Origin: CAIVAT01 sp964525995
GTDB lineage: Bacteria > Bacteroidota > Bacteroidia > Bacteroidales > FEN-979
NCBI GenBank assembly: GCA_964525995.1
Contig: CAZGIM010000013.1
Span: forward strand, 51,999 to 115,998
Direction: 5' to 3'
DNA length: 64,000 nucleotides
Part shown: positions 35,856 to 44,050 of the stretch, in pieces
Numbering within the stretch: the first letter of the stretch is position 1
How the letters are laid out: every line of letters starts with the position of its first letter
Position numbers and translations under genes: made by a program
The notes under the pieces: model-generated
What the model was told of the DNA's origin: nothing
Databases searched by the model: none
The model's input: the letters and a program-made list of their open reading frames with translations, nothing else

Positions 35856-37304
35856 CTAATCCCTTTGTACAATAGAAAGCAACCTTCCGTTTGCCTTAAG
35901 ATATTCCAGTTCAGATACTTTCATCTGCACCAGGGCATAGATGTGGTTCGATTGGGCATCGCTCAGGGCGGTTTCAGCATTAAGAAGATCGGTGAGCGGT
36001 ATAATCCCTTTTGAATATTGCTCCTGCGAGATGGCATATACACGCTCGGCAACTTTCATATTTTCCCGCTGCCTTTTTTCGGCTTCGATGCTGTTAAATA
36101 ACTTTCTTTCTGCATCCTGCGAATTGATCCGGATCAACCTCTTGGTATCATCCTCCGTAACCCTGACTTTTTCCAGCTCAACCCGGGTCTGGCTGACTTT
36201 ATAGTGCTTCTGAAGTCCGCTGAAAACCGGCACCGAAAGCCTGATCCCGACCACACTCGTGTTGAACCAATCGCTGGGTTTCCCGAACAGGTAAAAGGTG
36301 TTGCTCTGGTTCATGTAGTTGACGCTTGCGTAGAGGTTCAGGTTGGGAAAATATTCCGATTGATTCATCCTTATGTTGGAACGGAGTATCTGTTTTTGCT
36401 GTTCCAGTAACCTGACGTCGATATGATCAGCCAGGTTAGCGTCGCTGATAATTCTGGGAGCTGAGGGAGAAACAGAGTCGCTCAGCGTGATCTCCCGGTT
36501 CTGATCCATCCCCATGAAATATTTCTGCATGGCCAATTCCTGTTTATAGAGCACCTCAAGCCGTTCCAACTCGGTAATTATATTCAGTTTCTGAACCAGG
36601 ATCCGGTCAACATCCACTTTTTTAATCAAACCAAAGTCATATTGGCTCTGGGCGATCTTTTCAGCTTTCTCTATTTTTTCCAGATTCGACCTGATGTTTT
36701 GGATTTGCTGCATGGTGATCTGGGTCAGATAATAGGATTGCGCCACTTCAAAGACCACGTCGATCGTAGTCTTTTCAGTTGCCAGCCGGTTTTGTTCCTC
36801 CATCTCCTTTGCTAATCGCAGCGCTACCAGCCAGGTCTGATTGTACAACATTTGGCCGACATCGAGCGCACCTGCAAGATTGTATGTGGTTCCGAACTGG
36901 ACCGGTATCATCTCACTCGGATTGGGAGGATTGGAGAAAATGTTGGGGATCATCTGGGTTGGTAGGCTCACGTAATCGTCGAACGATCCCGAAAAACCAA
37001 CCTGAGGCAATCCGCCGCCTACCGTTGCCCGATAGCCGTGTTGGAGCCGGATCTGTTCCAGACTCGACAACTTCAGACGGGGACTGTTGATCAGCGACAG
37101 CCTCAGGCATTCCTGCAATGTGATCGATTCTTCGTCAGTATTCACTGCCGGAGGGTAATCTTGCACTTGCGGCTCACCGTTCGAATGAGTGTTTTTTTCA
37201 AAGGAGTTACCAATTAATTCCGGACCGCTGAACCCGGTGGCATATATCCAAACCGGAAATCCGGACAACAAGAACAACACGCTGAATAAGAGTATTTTTT
37301 TCAT
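35856..37304 (-). CDS. TolC-family outer membrane efflux channel
   Basis: A 482-residue outer membrane factor. The signal peptide is MKKILLFSVLFLLSGFPVWI. Two OEP repeats of long helices and paired strands follow (about 55-250 and 265-480). Typical stretches are SLINSPRLKLSSLEQIR, LAGALDVGQMLYNQ, AQSQYDFGLIKKVDVDRIL and the second-repeat equivalent SQEQYSKGIIPLTDLLNAE. It forms the trimeric exit duct for the RND pump encoded downstream. First gene of the operon; an inverted repeat (TACCAG-N6-CTGGTA) lies 45 nt upstream. Confidence 0.94.
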   Translation of the reverse strand: MKKILLFSVLFLLSGFPVWIYATGFSGPELIGNSFEKNTHSNGEPQVQDYPPAVNTDEESITLQECLRLSLINSPRLKLSSLEQIRLQHGYRATVGGGLPQVGFSGSFDDYVSLPTQMIPNIFSNPPNPSEMIPVQFGTTYNLAGALDVGQMLYNQTWLVALRLAKEMEEQNRLATEKTTIDVVFEVAQSYYLTQITMQQIQNIRSNLEKIEKAEKIAQSQYDFGLIKKVDVDRILVQKLNIITELERLEVLYKQELAMQKYFMGMDQNREITLSDSVSPSAPRIISDANLADHIDVRLLEQQKQILRSNIRMNQSEYFPNLNLYASVNYMNQSNTFYLFGKPSDWFNTSVVGIRLSVPVFSGLQKHYKVSQTRVELEKVRVTEDDTKRLIRINSQDAERKLFNSIEAEKRQRENMKVAERVYAISQEQYSKGIIPLTDLLNAETALSDAQSNHIYALVQMKVSELEYLKANGRLLSIVQRD

Positions 37305-37348
37305 TGAAAACCTGGATCAAAAATTTGAATCTGACTTCGGGTTCTGGG

Positions 37349-37366
37349 TACCAGTCTCACCTGGTA
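37349..37366. promoter_or_regulatory. Candidate operator: TACCAG-N6-CTGGTA
   Basis: A perfect 6-bp inverted repeat with a 6-bp spacer, 45 nt upstream of the efflux operon. Its size and position suit a dimeric repressor site, but no cognate regulator is adjacent. Confidence 0.35.
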
Positions 37367-37590
37367 AAAAGCCCCCTCTTTTAAAACAAAAAATGCCCTG
37401 AGGCAATAAGGTGGCGAAATTATGCGGAAGATATGATGCCTTATACCATTTGTCGACGAACACCGGCAGAAATCCGATGAAAAGCCGAAAACCGGAATCT
37501 GTCCATCTGATGTTACGAAGGTTTACCGGACAAGGGGTTCACGATTCAAAAAGTTTTTCTATTTTTAATGAAATTTTACACGACACGAGC

Positions 37591-37606
37591 CCGTTAATAA
37601 TAACGG
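37591..37606. promoter_or_regulatory. 16-bp palindrome upstream of gmd (CCGTTA-ATAA-TAACGG)
   Basis: Perfect 6-bp arms around ATAA, ending 33 nt before the gmd start. It could be an operator or a small 5' UTR hairpin. The 334-bp divergent gap between the efflux operon and gmd otherwise shows no perfect TAnnTTTG box and no convincing gene. Confidence 0.35.
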
Positions 37607-37638
37607 ACATCATACCATAACAAAATAAATTCATTTTC

Positions 37639-38754
37639 ATGAGTAAAGTAGCATTAATAACAGGAGTCACAGGACAGGATGGAGCCTATTTATCGGAATA
37701 TCTTTTAAAGCTGGGATATATTGTGCACGGCGTGAAACGGCGATCTTCCCTGTTCAATACCGATCGGATTGATCATTTATATCAGGATCCCTTCGTCAGC
37801 AACCGCCATTTTTTTCTTCACTATGGTGACATGACCGACTCCACCAACCTGATCCGGATCGTGCAGGAAACCCAACCGGATGAGATCTACAATATCGCCG
37901 CCATGTCGCACGTTCAGGTCAGCTTTGAAACCGCAGAATATACGGCCAATGCCGATGCACTGGGCACCCTTCGACTCCTCGAAGCCATCAGACTGCTGAA
38001 GCTGGCCGGCAAGACCCGGTTTTACCAGGCCTCCACCAGTGAACTCTATGGAAAGGTACGCGAGATACCGCAAACGGAAAAAACCCCGTTTTATCCACGT
38101 TCTCCATATGCAGTTGCCAAACTTTACGCTTACTGGATCGTGGTAAACTACCGCGAAGCTTACAATATGTTTGCCTGTAACGGTATCCTGTTCAATCACG
38201 AATCACCCATTCGCGGAGAGACCTTCGTTACCCGGAAGATCACCCGTGCTGTTGCCAAGATTGCCCTGGGGCTCCAGGATACACTCCATCTTGGAAATCT
38301 TTCGGCAAAGCGCGACTGGGGTCATGCCAAAGATTACATCAAAGCGATGTACCTGATGCTACAGCAGGAAAAACCCGACGACTATGTCATCGCCACCGGC
38401 GTGACTACCGAGGTCCGCGACTTCGTGCGACTTGCCTTCAAGGAGCTGGGCATCGTGGTCGATTTCGAAGGTGAAGGAGTGAATGAACAAGGCATCGTCA
38501 GGGAGTGTCTGAATCCGGAATACAATCTGCCTGCGGGAAAGGTTGTAGTACGGGTTGATCCCCGCTATTTCCGTCCCACTGAAGTTGAACTGCTGATTGG
38601 CGATCCTTCCAAGGCCAAAAGCCAATTGGGCTGGAAACCGGAACATGATCTCGGATCCTTGATCACCGACATGGTTCAGGGGGATCTGAAGTTGATGAAA
38701 AGGGACAAGTTCTTGAAAGAAGGTGGTTTCGATATCAAAAATTACTATGAATAA
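37639..38754 (+). CDS. gmd: GDP-mannose 4,6-dehydratase
   Basis: Gmd converts GDP-D-mannose to GDP-4-keto-6-deoxy-D-mannose, the first step to GDP-L-fucose for surface glycans. The 371-residue short-chain dehydrogenase has the NADP-binding glycine motif GVTGQDGAYLSEYLLKLGY and the family NADP-contact GVKRRSSLFNTDRIDHLY. The catalytic motifs are STSELYGKV and the YxxxK pair in YPRSPYAVAKLYAYW. Substrate-binding GILFNHESPIRGETFVTRKI is also conserved. Its end overlaps the fcl start by 8 nt, so the two are translationally coupled. Confidence 0.97.
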   Translation: MSKVALITGVTGQDGAYLSEYLLKLGYIVHGVKRRSSLFNTDRIDHLYQDPFVSNRHFFLHYGDMTDSTNLIRIVQETQPDEIYNIAAMSHVQVSFETAEYTANADALGTLRLLEAIRLLKLAGKTRFYQASTSELYGKVREIPQTEKTPFYPRSPYAVAKLYAYWIVVNYREAYNMFACNGILFNHESPIRGETFVTRKITRAVAKIALGLQDTLHLGNLSAKRDWGHAKDYIKAMYLMLQQEKPDDYVIATGVTTEVRDFVRLAFKELGIVVDFEGEGVNEQGIVRECLNPEYNLPAGKVVVRVDPRYFRPTEVELLIGDPSKAKSQLGWKPEHDLGSLITDMVQGDLKLMKRDKFLKEGGFDIKNYYE

Positions 38755-39715
38755 AAATGATAAAATCCTGATCCTGGGTTCATCCGGAATGGTCGGCAGC
38801 GCCATTCTTCGCAATCTCATCAAACAGGGATATATGAACCTGGCCGGCGCCGATTACCGGGTAACCGGCGAGAAACCGGAGAATGTAAAATTCTCTAACG
38901 TCGACCTGCTCGACCCGGCTGCCTGCCAAGCTCTTTTCGACGATGAAAAACCTGATAATATCTTTATGGCAGCCGCACGGGTGGGCGGAATCGTTGCGAA
39001 TAACACCTACCGCGCCCAGTTCCTTTATGATAATCTGGTTATTCAAAACAATGTCATCCATCAGGCCTACCTATCGGGTGTTAAGAAGTTGCTCTTTTTA
39101 GGCAGCTCCTGTATCTATCCGAAAAACGCCCCGCAGCCGATCAAAGAAGAGTATCTGATGACCGGTCCGCTGGAATACACCAACGAACCTTACGCCATCG
39201 CTAAGATCGCCGGTCTGAAACTTTGTGAAAACTATAACCTTCAATACGGTACCCGCTTCATTGCCGTGATGCCGACCAATCTTTACGGTCCCAACGATAA
39301 CTATGATCTGCAAAATTCTCATGTATTGCCTGCTCTGATCCGGAAGTTTCACGAAGCTAAAATCAACGGGGCAGAAAGCGTAACGATCTGGGGCACCGGA
39401 TCCCCCTTGCGTGAATTCATGCACGTGGATGATCTTGCCGCAGCGGTGGTTTTTCTCATGCAAACTTATTCCGGTTCCAAATTCGTGAATATTGGATGGG
39501 GAAAGGAGATCACAATCCACGATCTTGCCCTTTTAGTCAGCGAAATTGTTGGTTTTGAAGGCAAACTGGTTTTTGATACCTCCAAACCCGACGGCACTCC
39601 GCGCAAATTGCTCGACGTCACCTTGCTCAACTCATTAGGATTCACCCCTTCCATTCACCTCCGCGACGGAATCGCCAGAACCTATGCTGATTTCGTGAAG
39701 AGATACGCTATTTGA
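38747..39715 (+). CDS. fcl: GDP-L-fucose synthase
   Basis: Fcl (WcaG) epimerises and reduces the Gmd product to GDP-L-fucose with NADPH. The 322-residue product has the nucleotide motif GSSGMVGSAI and AAARVGGIVANN. The catalytic serine region is FLGSSCIYPKNAPQPIKEE, the YxxxK pair is in NEPYAIAKIAGLKLCE, and PTNLYGPNDNYD is also conserved. ATG 38747 overlaps the gmd stop by 8 nt (the frame opens slightly earlier at 38723). No other capsule or O-antigen genes are next to the pair, so fucose is probably used by glycosyltransferases elsewhere, perhaps for general protein O-glycosylation known in Bacteroidetes. Confidence 0.96.
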   Translation: MNKNDKILILGSSGMVGSAILRNLIKQGYMNLAGADYRVTGEKPENVKFSNVDLLDPAACQALFDDEKPDNIFMAAARVGGIVANNTYRAQFLYDNLVIQNNVIHQAYLSGVKKLLFLGSSCIYPKNAPQPIKEEYLMTGPLEYTNEPYAIAKIAGLKLCENYNLQYGTRFIAVMPTNLYGPNDNYDLQNSHVLPALIRKFHEAKINGAESVTIWGTGSPLREFMHVDDLAAAVVFLMQTYSGSKFVNIGWGKEITIHDLALLVSEIVGFEGKLVFDTSKPDGTPRKLLDVTLLNSLGFTPSIHLRDGIARTYADFVKRYAI

Positions 39716-39839
39716 TTCCTTTACAGATACCCCATCCGGGATAACAGCCACGAAGGGCATACTCCTGATTGATAATAATCTCCGGATATTCCCAGCCAGT
39801 CACGTCAACGGTTTGATGCCACCGTTTCACGCTGTTTGT

Positions 39840-39847
39840 TATCTTTG
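39840..39847 (+). promoter_or_regulatory. TAnnTTTG -7 box for the small beta-grasp gene and 5'-nucleotidase
   Basis: TATCTTTG, 16 nt before the ATG at 39863; leader about 11 nt. It supports the 63-codon frame as a real gene and as first gene of a unit with the nucleotidase. Confidence 0.55.
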
Positions 39848-39862
39848 TATAAATTCTGAATT

Positions 39863-40054
39863 ATGACGATTTATATCAATTCGGATAAAGTTGAAGTATC
39901 CCCGGGCATGACCATCAGCGATGCGATAAAATCATACTCCCATGAGTTGTTTCAGCAACTGACCGGAGGGCGGATCAAAGTTTACGACCGTTTTGGAAAT
40001 CAAACCGAACCCGACGGCCCCCTGAAAGCGGGTCAGCAACTGGTGTTGAAATAA
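39863..40054 (+). CDS. Small ThiS/MoaD-like beta-grasp protein without C-terminal GlyGly
   Basis: A 63-residue protein with a consensus promoter directly upstream and 11 nt before the nucleotidase gene. The pattern is strand (MTIYINSDKVEV), turn (SPGMT), helix (ISDAIKSYSHELFQQL), strands (RIKVYDRFG) and a final GPLKAGQQLVLK. This resembles the compact beta-grasp fold of ThiS/MoaD sulfur carriers. It ends in Leu-Lys, so it lacks the GlyGly needed for thiocarboxylation or conjugation. A structural or binding role is more likely. The family assignment is by pattern only. Confidence 0.65.
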   Translation: MTIYINSDKVEVSPGMTISDAIKSYSHELFQQLTGGRIKVYDRFGNQTEPDGPLKAGQQLVLK

Positions 40055-40065
40055 AACCCTGCGAA

Positions 40066-41511
40066 ATGAGAACTTGGATCACACTTTTATTCCTGCCTGC
40101 TCTTTGGCTGAATGCAGCAGGATATGGACAACAACCCGGGAACGACCGGATCGAACAGGTCATTATTTTGCATACCAACGATATGCATTCAAAGATCGAG
40201 AATATGGCCAAACTGGCTTACCTTGCTGACAGCCTCCGTTCCCGGCACCCCGATGTTTACCTCGTTGCGTCGGGCGATAATTTTACAGGAAATCCGGTTG
40301 TCGATATGATCCCGGATGTGGGATACCCGATGATTGACCTGATGAACCGGTGCGGATTCGCGGTGAGCGCCCTTGGAAACCATGAATTTGACATGGGGCA
40401 GAAATTTCTCAACAAGAGAATGGCACAGGCCAGTTTCCCATTTATCTGCTGCAATCTCGATGCATCAGGCGCCGTGATGAAACCGATTGCTCCCTGGTTC
40501 CTGCTGAAGACCCGATCGGGACTGGAAATCCCCTTTTTAGGCATTATTCAGTTGGATGAGAATGGATTGCCCAGTTCCCATCCTTCGAAAATGGAGGGGA
40601 TTAAATTTTATAACGGTATCTTAAAAGCAGGAGAATTTATCGGGCTGAAAGAACAGTACGGCATGCTGATCGGACTCACCCATTTAGGCGTTGAGGATGA
40701 TGTGAATCTTGCTCGTGCAAACCCGCAATTTGACCTGATCCTCGGAGGTCATTCCCATACTTTAATCGAAAAACCCATGGTTGAAAACGGGGTAACCATC
40801 CTTCAGGCCGGCTCAAATCTGAAATATGTAGGAAAAACGACGCTCGATATTCAAAATGGAAAGATCATCCGTATCAGCGACACACTCATCGCATTCAGCA
40901 GACTGAAGAAAGAAAATCCCGAAATCAGGAAGCTGATCGATGGCTATAATAAAAATGAAGAATTTGCAAAGATCATCGGTTCTGCCTCTCAGCCCCTCGA
41001 TGGAGTTGACGAAATCGGCAGCATGATGGCCGACGCACTGAGAGAAACCTGCCAAACCGATATGGCCGTTCAGAACCGCGGAGGCATCCGGATTCATAAT
41101 ATCTCTTCAGGAAAGATAACCCTCAACGACCTGTATAAACTCGATCCTTTTAACAACCAGGTGACGGTGTTTCAACTAACCCCCGATGAAATCGGGTCGC
41201 TCCTCTGTTACGGGTACAGGCTTGAAAAGGGAATCGATCTTCAGGTTTCAGGAATGACTTACCAGATAAGGGATAACGGAAATTTTCAATGCGACTCCGT
41301 CATGATTTCAGGCCCCGATGGTAAACCACTGGATCCCGGGAAAAGATACTCCGTAGCGATGAGTAATTATATCGGAGTGACCTACAAGTTTGACCACATA
41401 CTCCCCGGTACCGACGACCGCTATACAACTGCCGAATGCCTGATCGCTTATCTAAAAAACCATCCCGCGATCGACTACAGCGGGGTGAAACGGGCGATCG
41501 TCAACCCTTGA
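40066..41511 (+). CDS. Secreted 5'-nucleotidase / UshA-like metallophosphatase
   Basis: A 481-residue exported enzyme that hydrolyses nucleotides or related phosphate esters outside the inner membrane. After the signal peptide (ITLLFLPALWLNAAG) the metallophosphatase domain (about 28-270) shows its metal-ligand motifs: ILHTNDMHSKIE, VASGDNFTGNP, ALGNHEFDMG, GLTHLG and ILGGHSHTLIE. The substrate-binding 5'-nucleotidase C-terminal domain follows (about 305-450; MMADALRETCQTDMAVQNRG, LDPFNNQVTVFQLT, MSNYIGV). In many Bacteroidetes these two domains are on two neighbouring genes; here they are fused. It faces a convergent alkaline phosphatase gene, making a small phosphate-scavenging neighbourhood. 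Confidence 0.93.
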   Translation: MRTWITLLFLPALWLNAAGYGQQPGNDRIEQVIILHTNDMHSKIENMAKLAYLADSLRSRHPDVYLVASGDNFTGNPVVDMIPDVGYPMIDLMNRCGFAVSALGNHEFDMGQKFLNKRMAQASFPFICCNLDASGAVMKPIAPWFLLKTRSGLEIPFLGIIQLDENGLPSSHPSKMEGIKFYNGILKAGEFIGLKEQYGMLIGLTHLGVEDDVNLARANPQFDLILGGHSHTLIEKPMVENGVTILQAGSNLKYVGKTTLDIQNGKIIRISDTLIAFSRLKKENPEIRKLIDGYNKNEEFAKIIGSASQPLDGVDEIGSMMADALRETCQTDMAVQNRGGIRIHNISSGKITLNDLYKLDPFNNQVTVFQLTPDEIGSLLCYGYRLEKGIDLQVSGMTYQIRDNGNFQCDSVMISGPDGKPLDPGKRYSVAMSNYIGVTYKFDHILPGTDDRYTTAECLIAYLKNHPAIDYSGVKRAIVNP

Positions 41512-41551
41512 CAGGTGTGCAAATCCCAGGGGAAAATTGTTACAGGATCAC

Positions 41552-42991
41552 TCACTTTTTCCCTGCGGCTGCCCTGTACCACATCAATTTAATCGCCTGG
41601 GCAATCTCGGAATTCTGTATGTATGGACCTCTGACGCTGTCCAATTCATCTGCAAAGTAACGGTAGATTTCACTTCCGGCACCCCGGGCATAAAAGGGGA
41701 TCAGGGAATTGGTGTGGTCGCCTGAAAAAAACTTCATGACCGGCAATTGCCCTTTACCCTGCGATTGCAAAGCTTTATAAGGGGATTCACCCCAAAGCAA
41801 TCCTGTTTCATGGTCGCCTGTCACGATCACCAGGGTCTCCTCCCATGAGCTGTTCTGCCTGACCCATTGGAGAACCGCCTCCACCGCATTGTTGAAATCG
41901 GTCATCTCTTCAATTAACCTTCCTTTCTGGTTGTCATGCGACGCCCAGTCGGTGGCGCCTCCCTCGATCATCACGAAAAAACCCTTTGGATTGTTATCCA
42001 GGACATTCAGCGCGGCACGTACCATCATGTCGAGTGAGGGTATTCCGGGTATCAGCGGGGTGGTGAAAGGCTCTGAATCATTGGTTTCTCCATTTTTTTT
42101 GGATCGTCCCTGCTGGAGGGTCATGCGAACTTTCGGGGATCCAAAAACCCTTTTGGGAGTCGTGCCGGCAGCCATCTTCTCAAACTCCTCCTTATCCCTG
42201 ATAATCCACCAGGGATCAGCCTTACCGTCGCCGTTAATGTCGTTGGTCGATCGGCTTAATCCTTTGAATCTGAAAGTTGTCTGTTTTCCGGATCCATTCA
42301 TGAATTCCACCCAGAAGCTGCTGTCGCCCACGTATTTGGCCTCTTTCCAATTTTTCAGCGGTTGACCGTTGTCATCATAATCCGGAACGCCGCATCCCAT
42401 AATGACATCACATCGACTGTCGAAGATCATCTCCCGGACGATCTCTGCATAACGGGTACGAACTACGTTATGTGCCGTAAATCCAGCCGGTGTGGCATGG
42501 AAAAAGGGTACCGTAGTCACGACTCCGGCCGACTTGCCGATACTTTTAGCCCATTGTACAAGGTTGATCAGGGTATCATGGCCGACCGACATCCCGATCG
42601 AATTGTTGTAAGTCTTCACACCGGTCGCCATGGCGGTGGCGGCCGCAGCCGATTCGGTGTAATTCCTTTTTAGGTAAAGGGTGTCGGTCCAGGCAGCAAC
42701 TGTGTTGTACCCTGTTGCGAAGAAATTTGATGCCCCGTCGCCATAAGAACCCGCTTTCGCAGGGTAGTGCGACATGGCAAGCTTCACCGGGAATTTTTCG
42801 TACTCCTGATCTGGAATTCCCGCATACATTTTGGCTGCCTGAACATGGTTAAACCCCATCCCGTCGCCGATCAGAATGATGATGTTCTTGGGATTGGGCA
42901 AGAGATCCCGACCTGGCTTTTGGGCATCTGCCGAATGAATTGATAAACAATACATTACAGGGGCAAGATAGAAGGCACTAAACGATCTCAT
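41552..42991 (-). CDS. Secreted alkaline phosphatase (PhoA family), Glu in place of the usual Asp beside the nucleophile
   Basis: A 479-residue exported phosphomonoesterase: signal peptide (about 1-23), first metal-ligand motif IIILIGDGMGFNHVQAA (Asp43), catalytic serine Ser114 in YTESAAAATAMATG, then later ligands in MIEGGATDWASHDN, IVTGDHETGLLWG and SGDHTNSLIPF. The family nucleophile motif is normally D-S-A; here it is E-S-A. A DINGDGKADPW loop resembles a calcium-binding EF-hand/dockerin loop. The protein releases phosphate from organic esters, alongside the convergent 5'-nucleotidase. No Pho box was recognised. Confidence 0.92.
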   Translation of the reverse strand: MRSFSAFYLAPVMYCLSIHSADAQKPGRDLLPNPKNIIILIGDGMGFNHVQAAKMYAGIPDQEYEKFPVKLAMSHYPAKAGSYGDGASNFFATGYNTVAAWTDTLYLKRNYTESAAAATAMATGVKTYNNSIGMSVGHDTLINLVQWAKSIGKSAGVVTTVPFFHATPAGFTAHNVVRTRYAEIVREMIFDSRCDVIMGCGVPDYDDNGQPLKNWKEAKYVGDSSFWVEFMNGSGKQTTFRFKGLSRSTNDINGDGKADPWWIIRDKEEFEKMAAGTTPKRVFGSPKVRMTLQQGRSKKNGETNDSEPFTTPLIPGIPSLDMMVRAALNVLDNNPKGFFVMIEGGATDWASHDNQKGRLIEEMTDFNNAVEAVLQWVRQNSSWEETLVIVTGDHETGLLWGESPYKALQSQGKGQLPVMKFFSGDHTNSLIPFYARGAGSEIYRYFADELDSVRGPYIQNSEIAQAIKLMWYRAAAGKK

Positions 42992-43153
42992 GGAAATAGT
43001 TTTAGATGTGCCGGCAAAGATAGCAAATGTTAAGGCGACCGTTATCAGAAGGGTTCAAATTCCGTGCACCGTTTCCGGCCCTCGCCCATGCCGGTTCATC
43101 CACTTTTTTCGGTAACTCGTCGAAAAAGAATACCCCGGCCATTCGGGCAGGGG

Positions 43154-43161
43154 TATCTTTG
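43154..43161 (+). promoter_or_regulatory. TAnnTTTG -7 box for the 89-codon gene
   Basis: TATCTTTG, 34 nt ahead of ATG 43195, in the 203-bp gap after the alkaline phosphatase gene. It predicts a leader of about 28 nt. Confidence 0.5.
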
Positions 43162-43194
43162 AGACAATTTTTAAAACCCTGAAATTTTCAACCC

Positions 43195-43464
43195 ATGGAA
43201 ACCCTTTCAAATATTATTGCCTCTTTCGATATTTTTCAGGTCCTCCTTCAGGCATTTCCCAAAATCTTCAATCCGATTATTCATTCTCTGGAGGGGCTGT
43301 TCACATTACTATACAACTTTGTATCGAACATGATCTCCGTACATCCGGGATTGCTTGCCGGGATCGTGATCTTTTTAGCTGGTTACCTGGTTTACAACAG
43401 GCTCCACCGGGTTAGGAAACCAACTACTTCTTCTCTTCCTGTTTCTCCACGACGTTCCCTTTAA
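43195..43464 (+). CDS. Small membrane protein, unknown function
   Basis: An 89-residue protein with amphipathic N-terminal helices (FDIFQVLLQAFPKIFN, LEGLFTLLYNFVSNMI) and one membrane helix (about 52-70, LLAGIVIFLAGYLVYN), followed by a basic cytoplasmic tail. No family recognised. A consensus -7 box upstream supports expression. The last 41 nt overlap the 3' end of the convergent DUF1573 gene, so the tail composition is constrained by the opposite strand. Confidence 0.6.
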   Translation: METLSNIIASFDIFQVLLQAFPKIFNPIIHSLEGLFTLLYNFVSNMISVHPGLLAGIVIFLAGYLVYNRLHRVRKPTTSSLPVSPRRSL

Positions 43465-43876
43465 TCTGAAGCACGGTGGGCTGATCGCTTGCATTAGTCC
43501 GTACCGTGATGGTCTTAAAGAAGTTTCCTTTTACGGCTGCATTGTATGTTGCTGATATGGTTGTACTCTTACCCGGCAACAACGGCTCTTTTGAATAGTT
43601 CAGGTTGGTACAGCCGCACGAAGCCTGTGCAGAAGAGATGATCAGGGGTTCATTTCCCTCATTCGATAACGTAAACTGCGCAGCCTTGGGAATACCCTGG
43701 GGAATTTCTCCCATGTTATTCTCGGTTTGATCCCACTTGGCCACCGGGCCATTGACCTTTACTTTAGCTTCCGGCTTGCCGGTTACCAGCGTTGATTGAT
43801 TCTGGGCCTGCGCATAGACGATCGTCATCATGAAGGCGACCATCAATAAAATCACATTTTTTTTCATGGTGTTCAT
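43424..43876 (-). CDS. DUF1573 domain secreted protein
   Basis: A 150-residue exported protein: signal peptide (KKNVILLMVAFMMTIVYAQAQ), then a single DUF1573 domain, an Ig/ASPM-like beta-sandwich. The family pattern is present: FTLSNEGNEPLIISSAQASCGC, then LPGKSTTISATYNA and FFKTITVRTNA. DUF1573 proteins are abundant in Bacteroidetes envelopes; their function is unknown. A second ATG nine nucleotides in (43867) is an equally good start. Overlaps the small membrane protein gene tail to tail. Confidence 0.9.
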   Translation of the reverse strand: MNTMKKNVILLMVAFMMTIVYAQAQNQSTLVTGKPEAKVKVNGPVAKWDQTENNMGEIPQGIPKAAQFTLSNEGNEPLIISSAQASCGCTNLNYSKEPLLPGKSTTISATYNAAVKGNFFKTITVRTNASDQPTVLQIKGNVVEKQEEKK

Positions 43877-44050
43877 TTTATTTGGTTAATAATTTCGTTG
43901 TGACGCGACAAAATTCATCATACTCCGGAAATATTCAGGTTAATAAAATGTAAATTTATTCAGGGAAAATGTAAAACTATGTTAACGGCCCTGAAAAGAG
44001 CTTTCTTTCTGTGAATTATCGCTAATTTTACAACCGGTTAAGGCACTCCT

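Noticed and set aside
37411..37620. 69-codon open frame between the efflux operon and gmd
   Set aside because: No ATG at its start, unremarkable composition, no promoter box, and it covers the palindrome at 37591.
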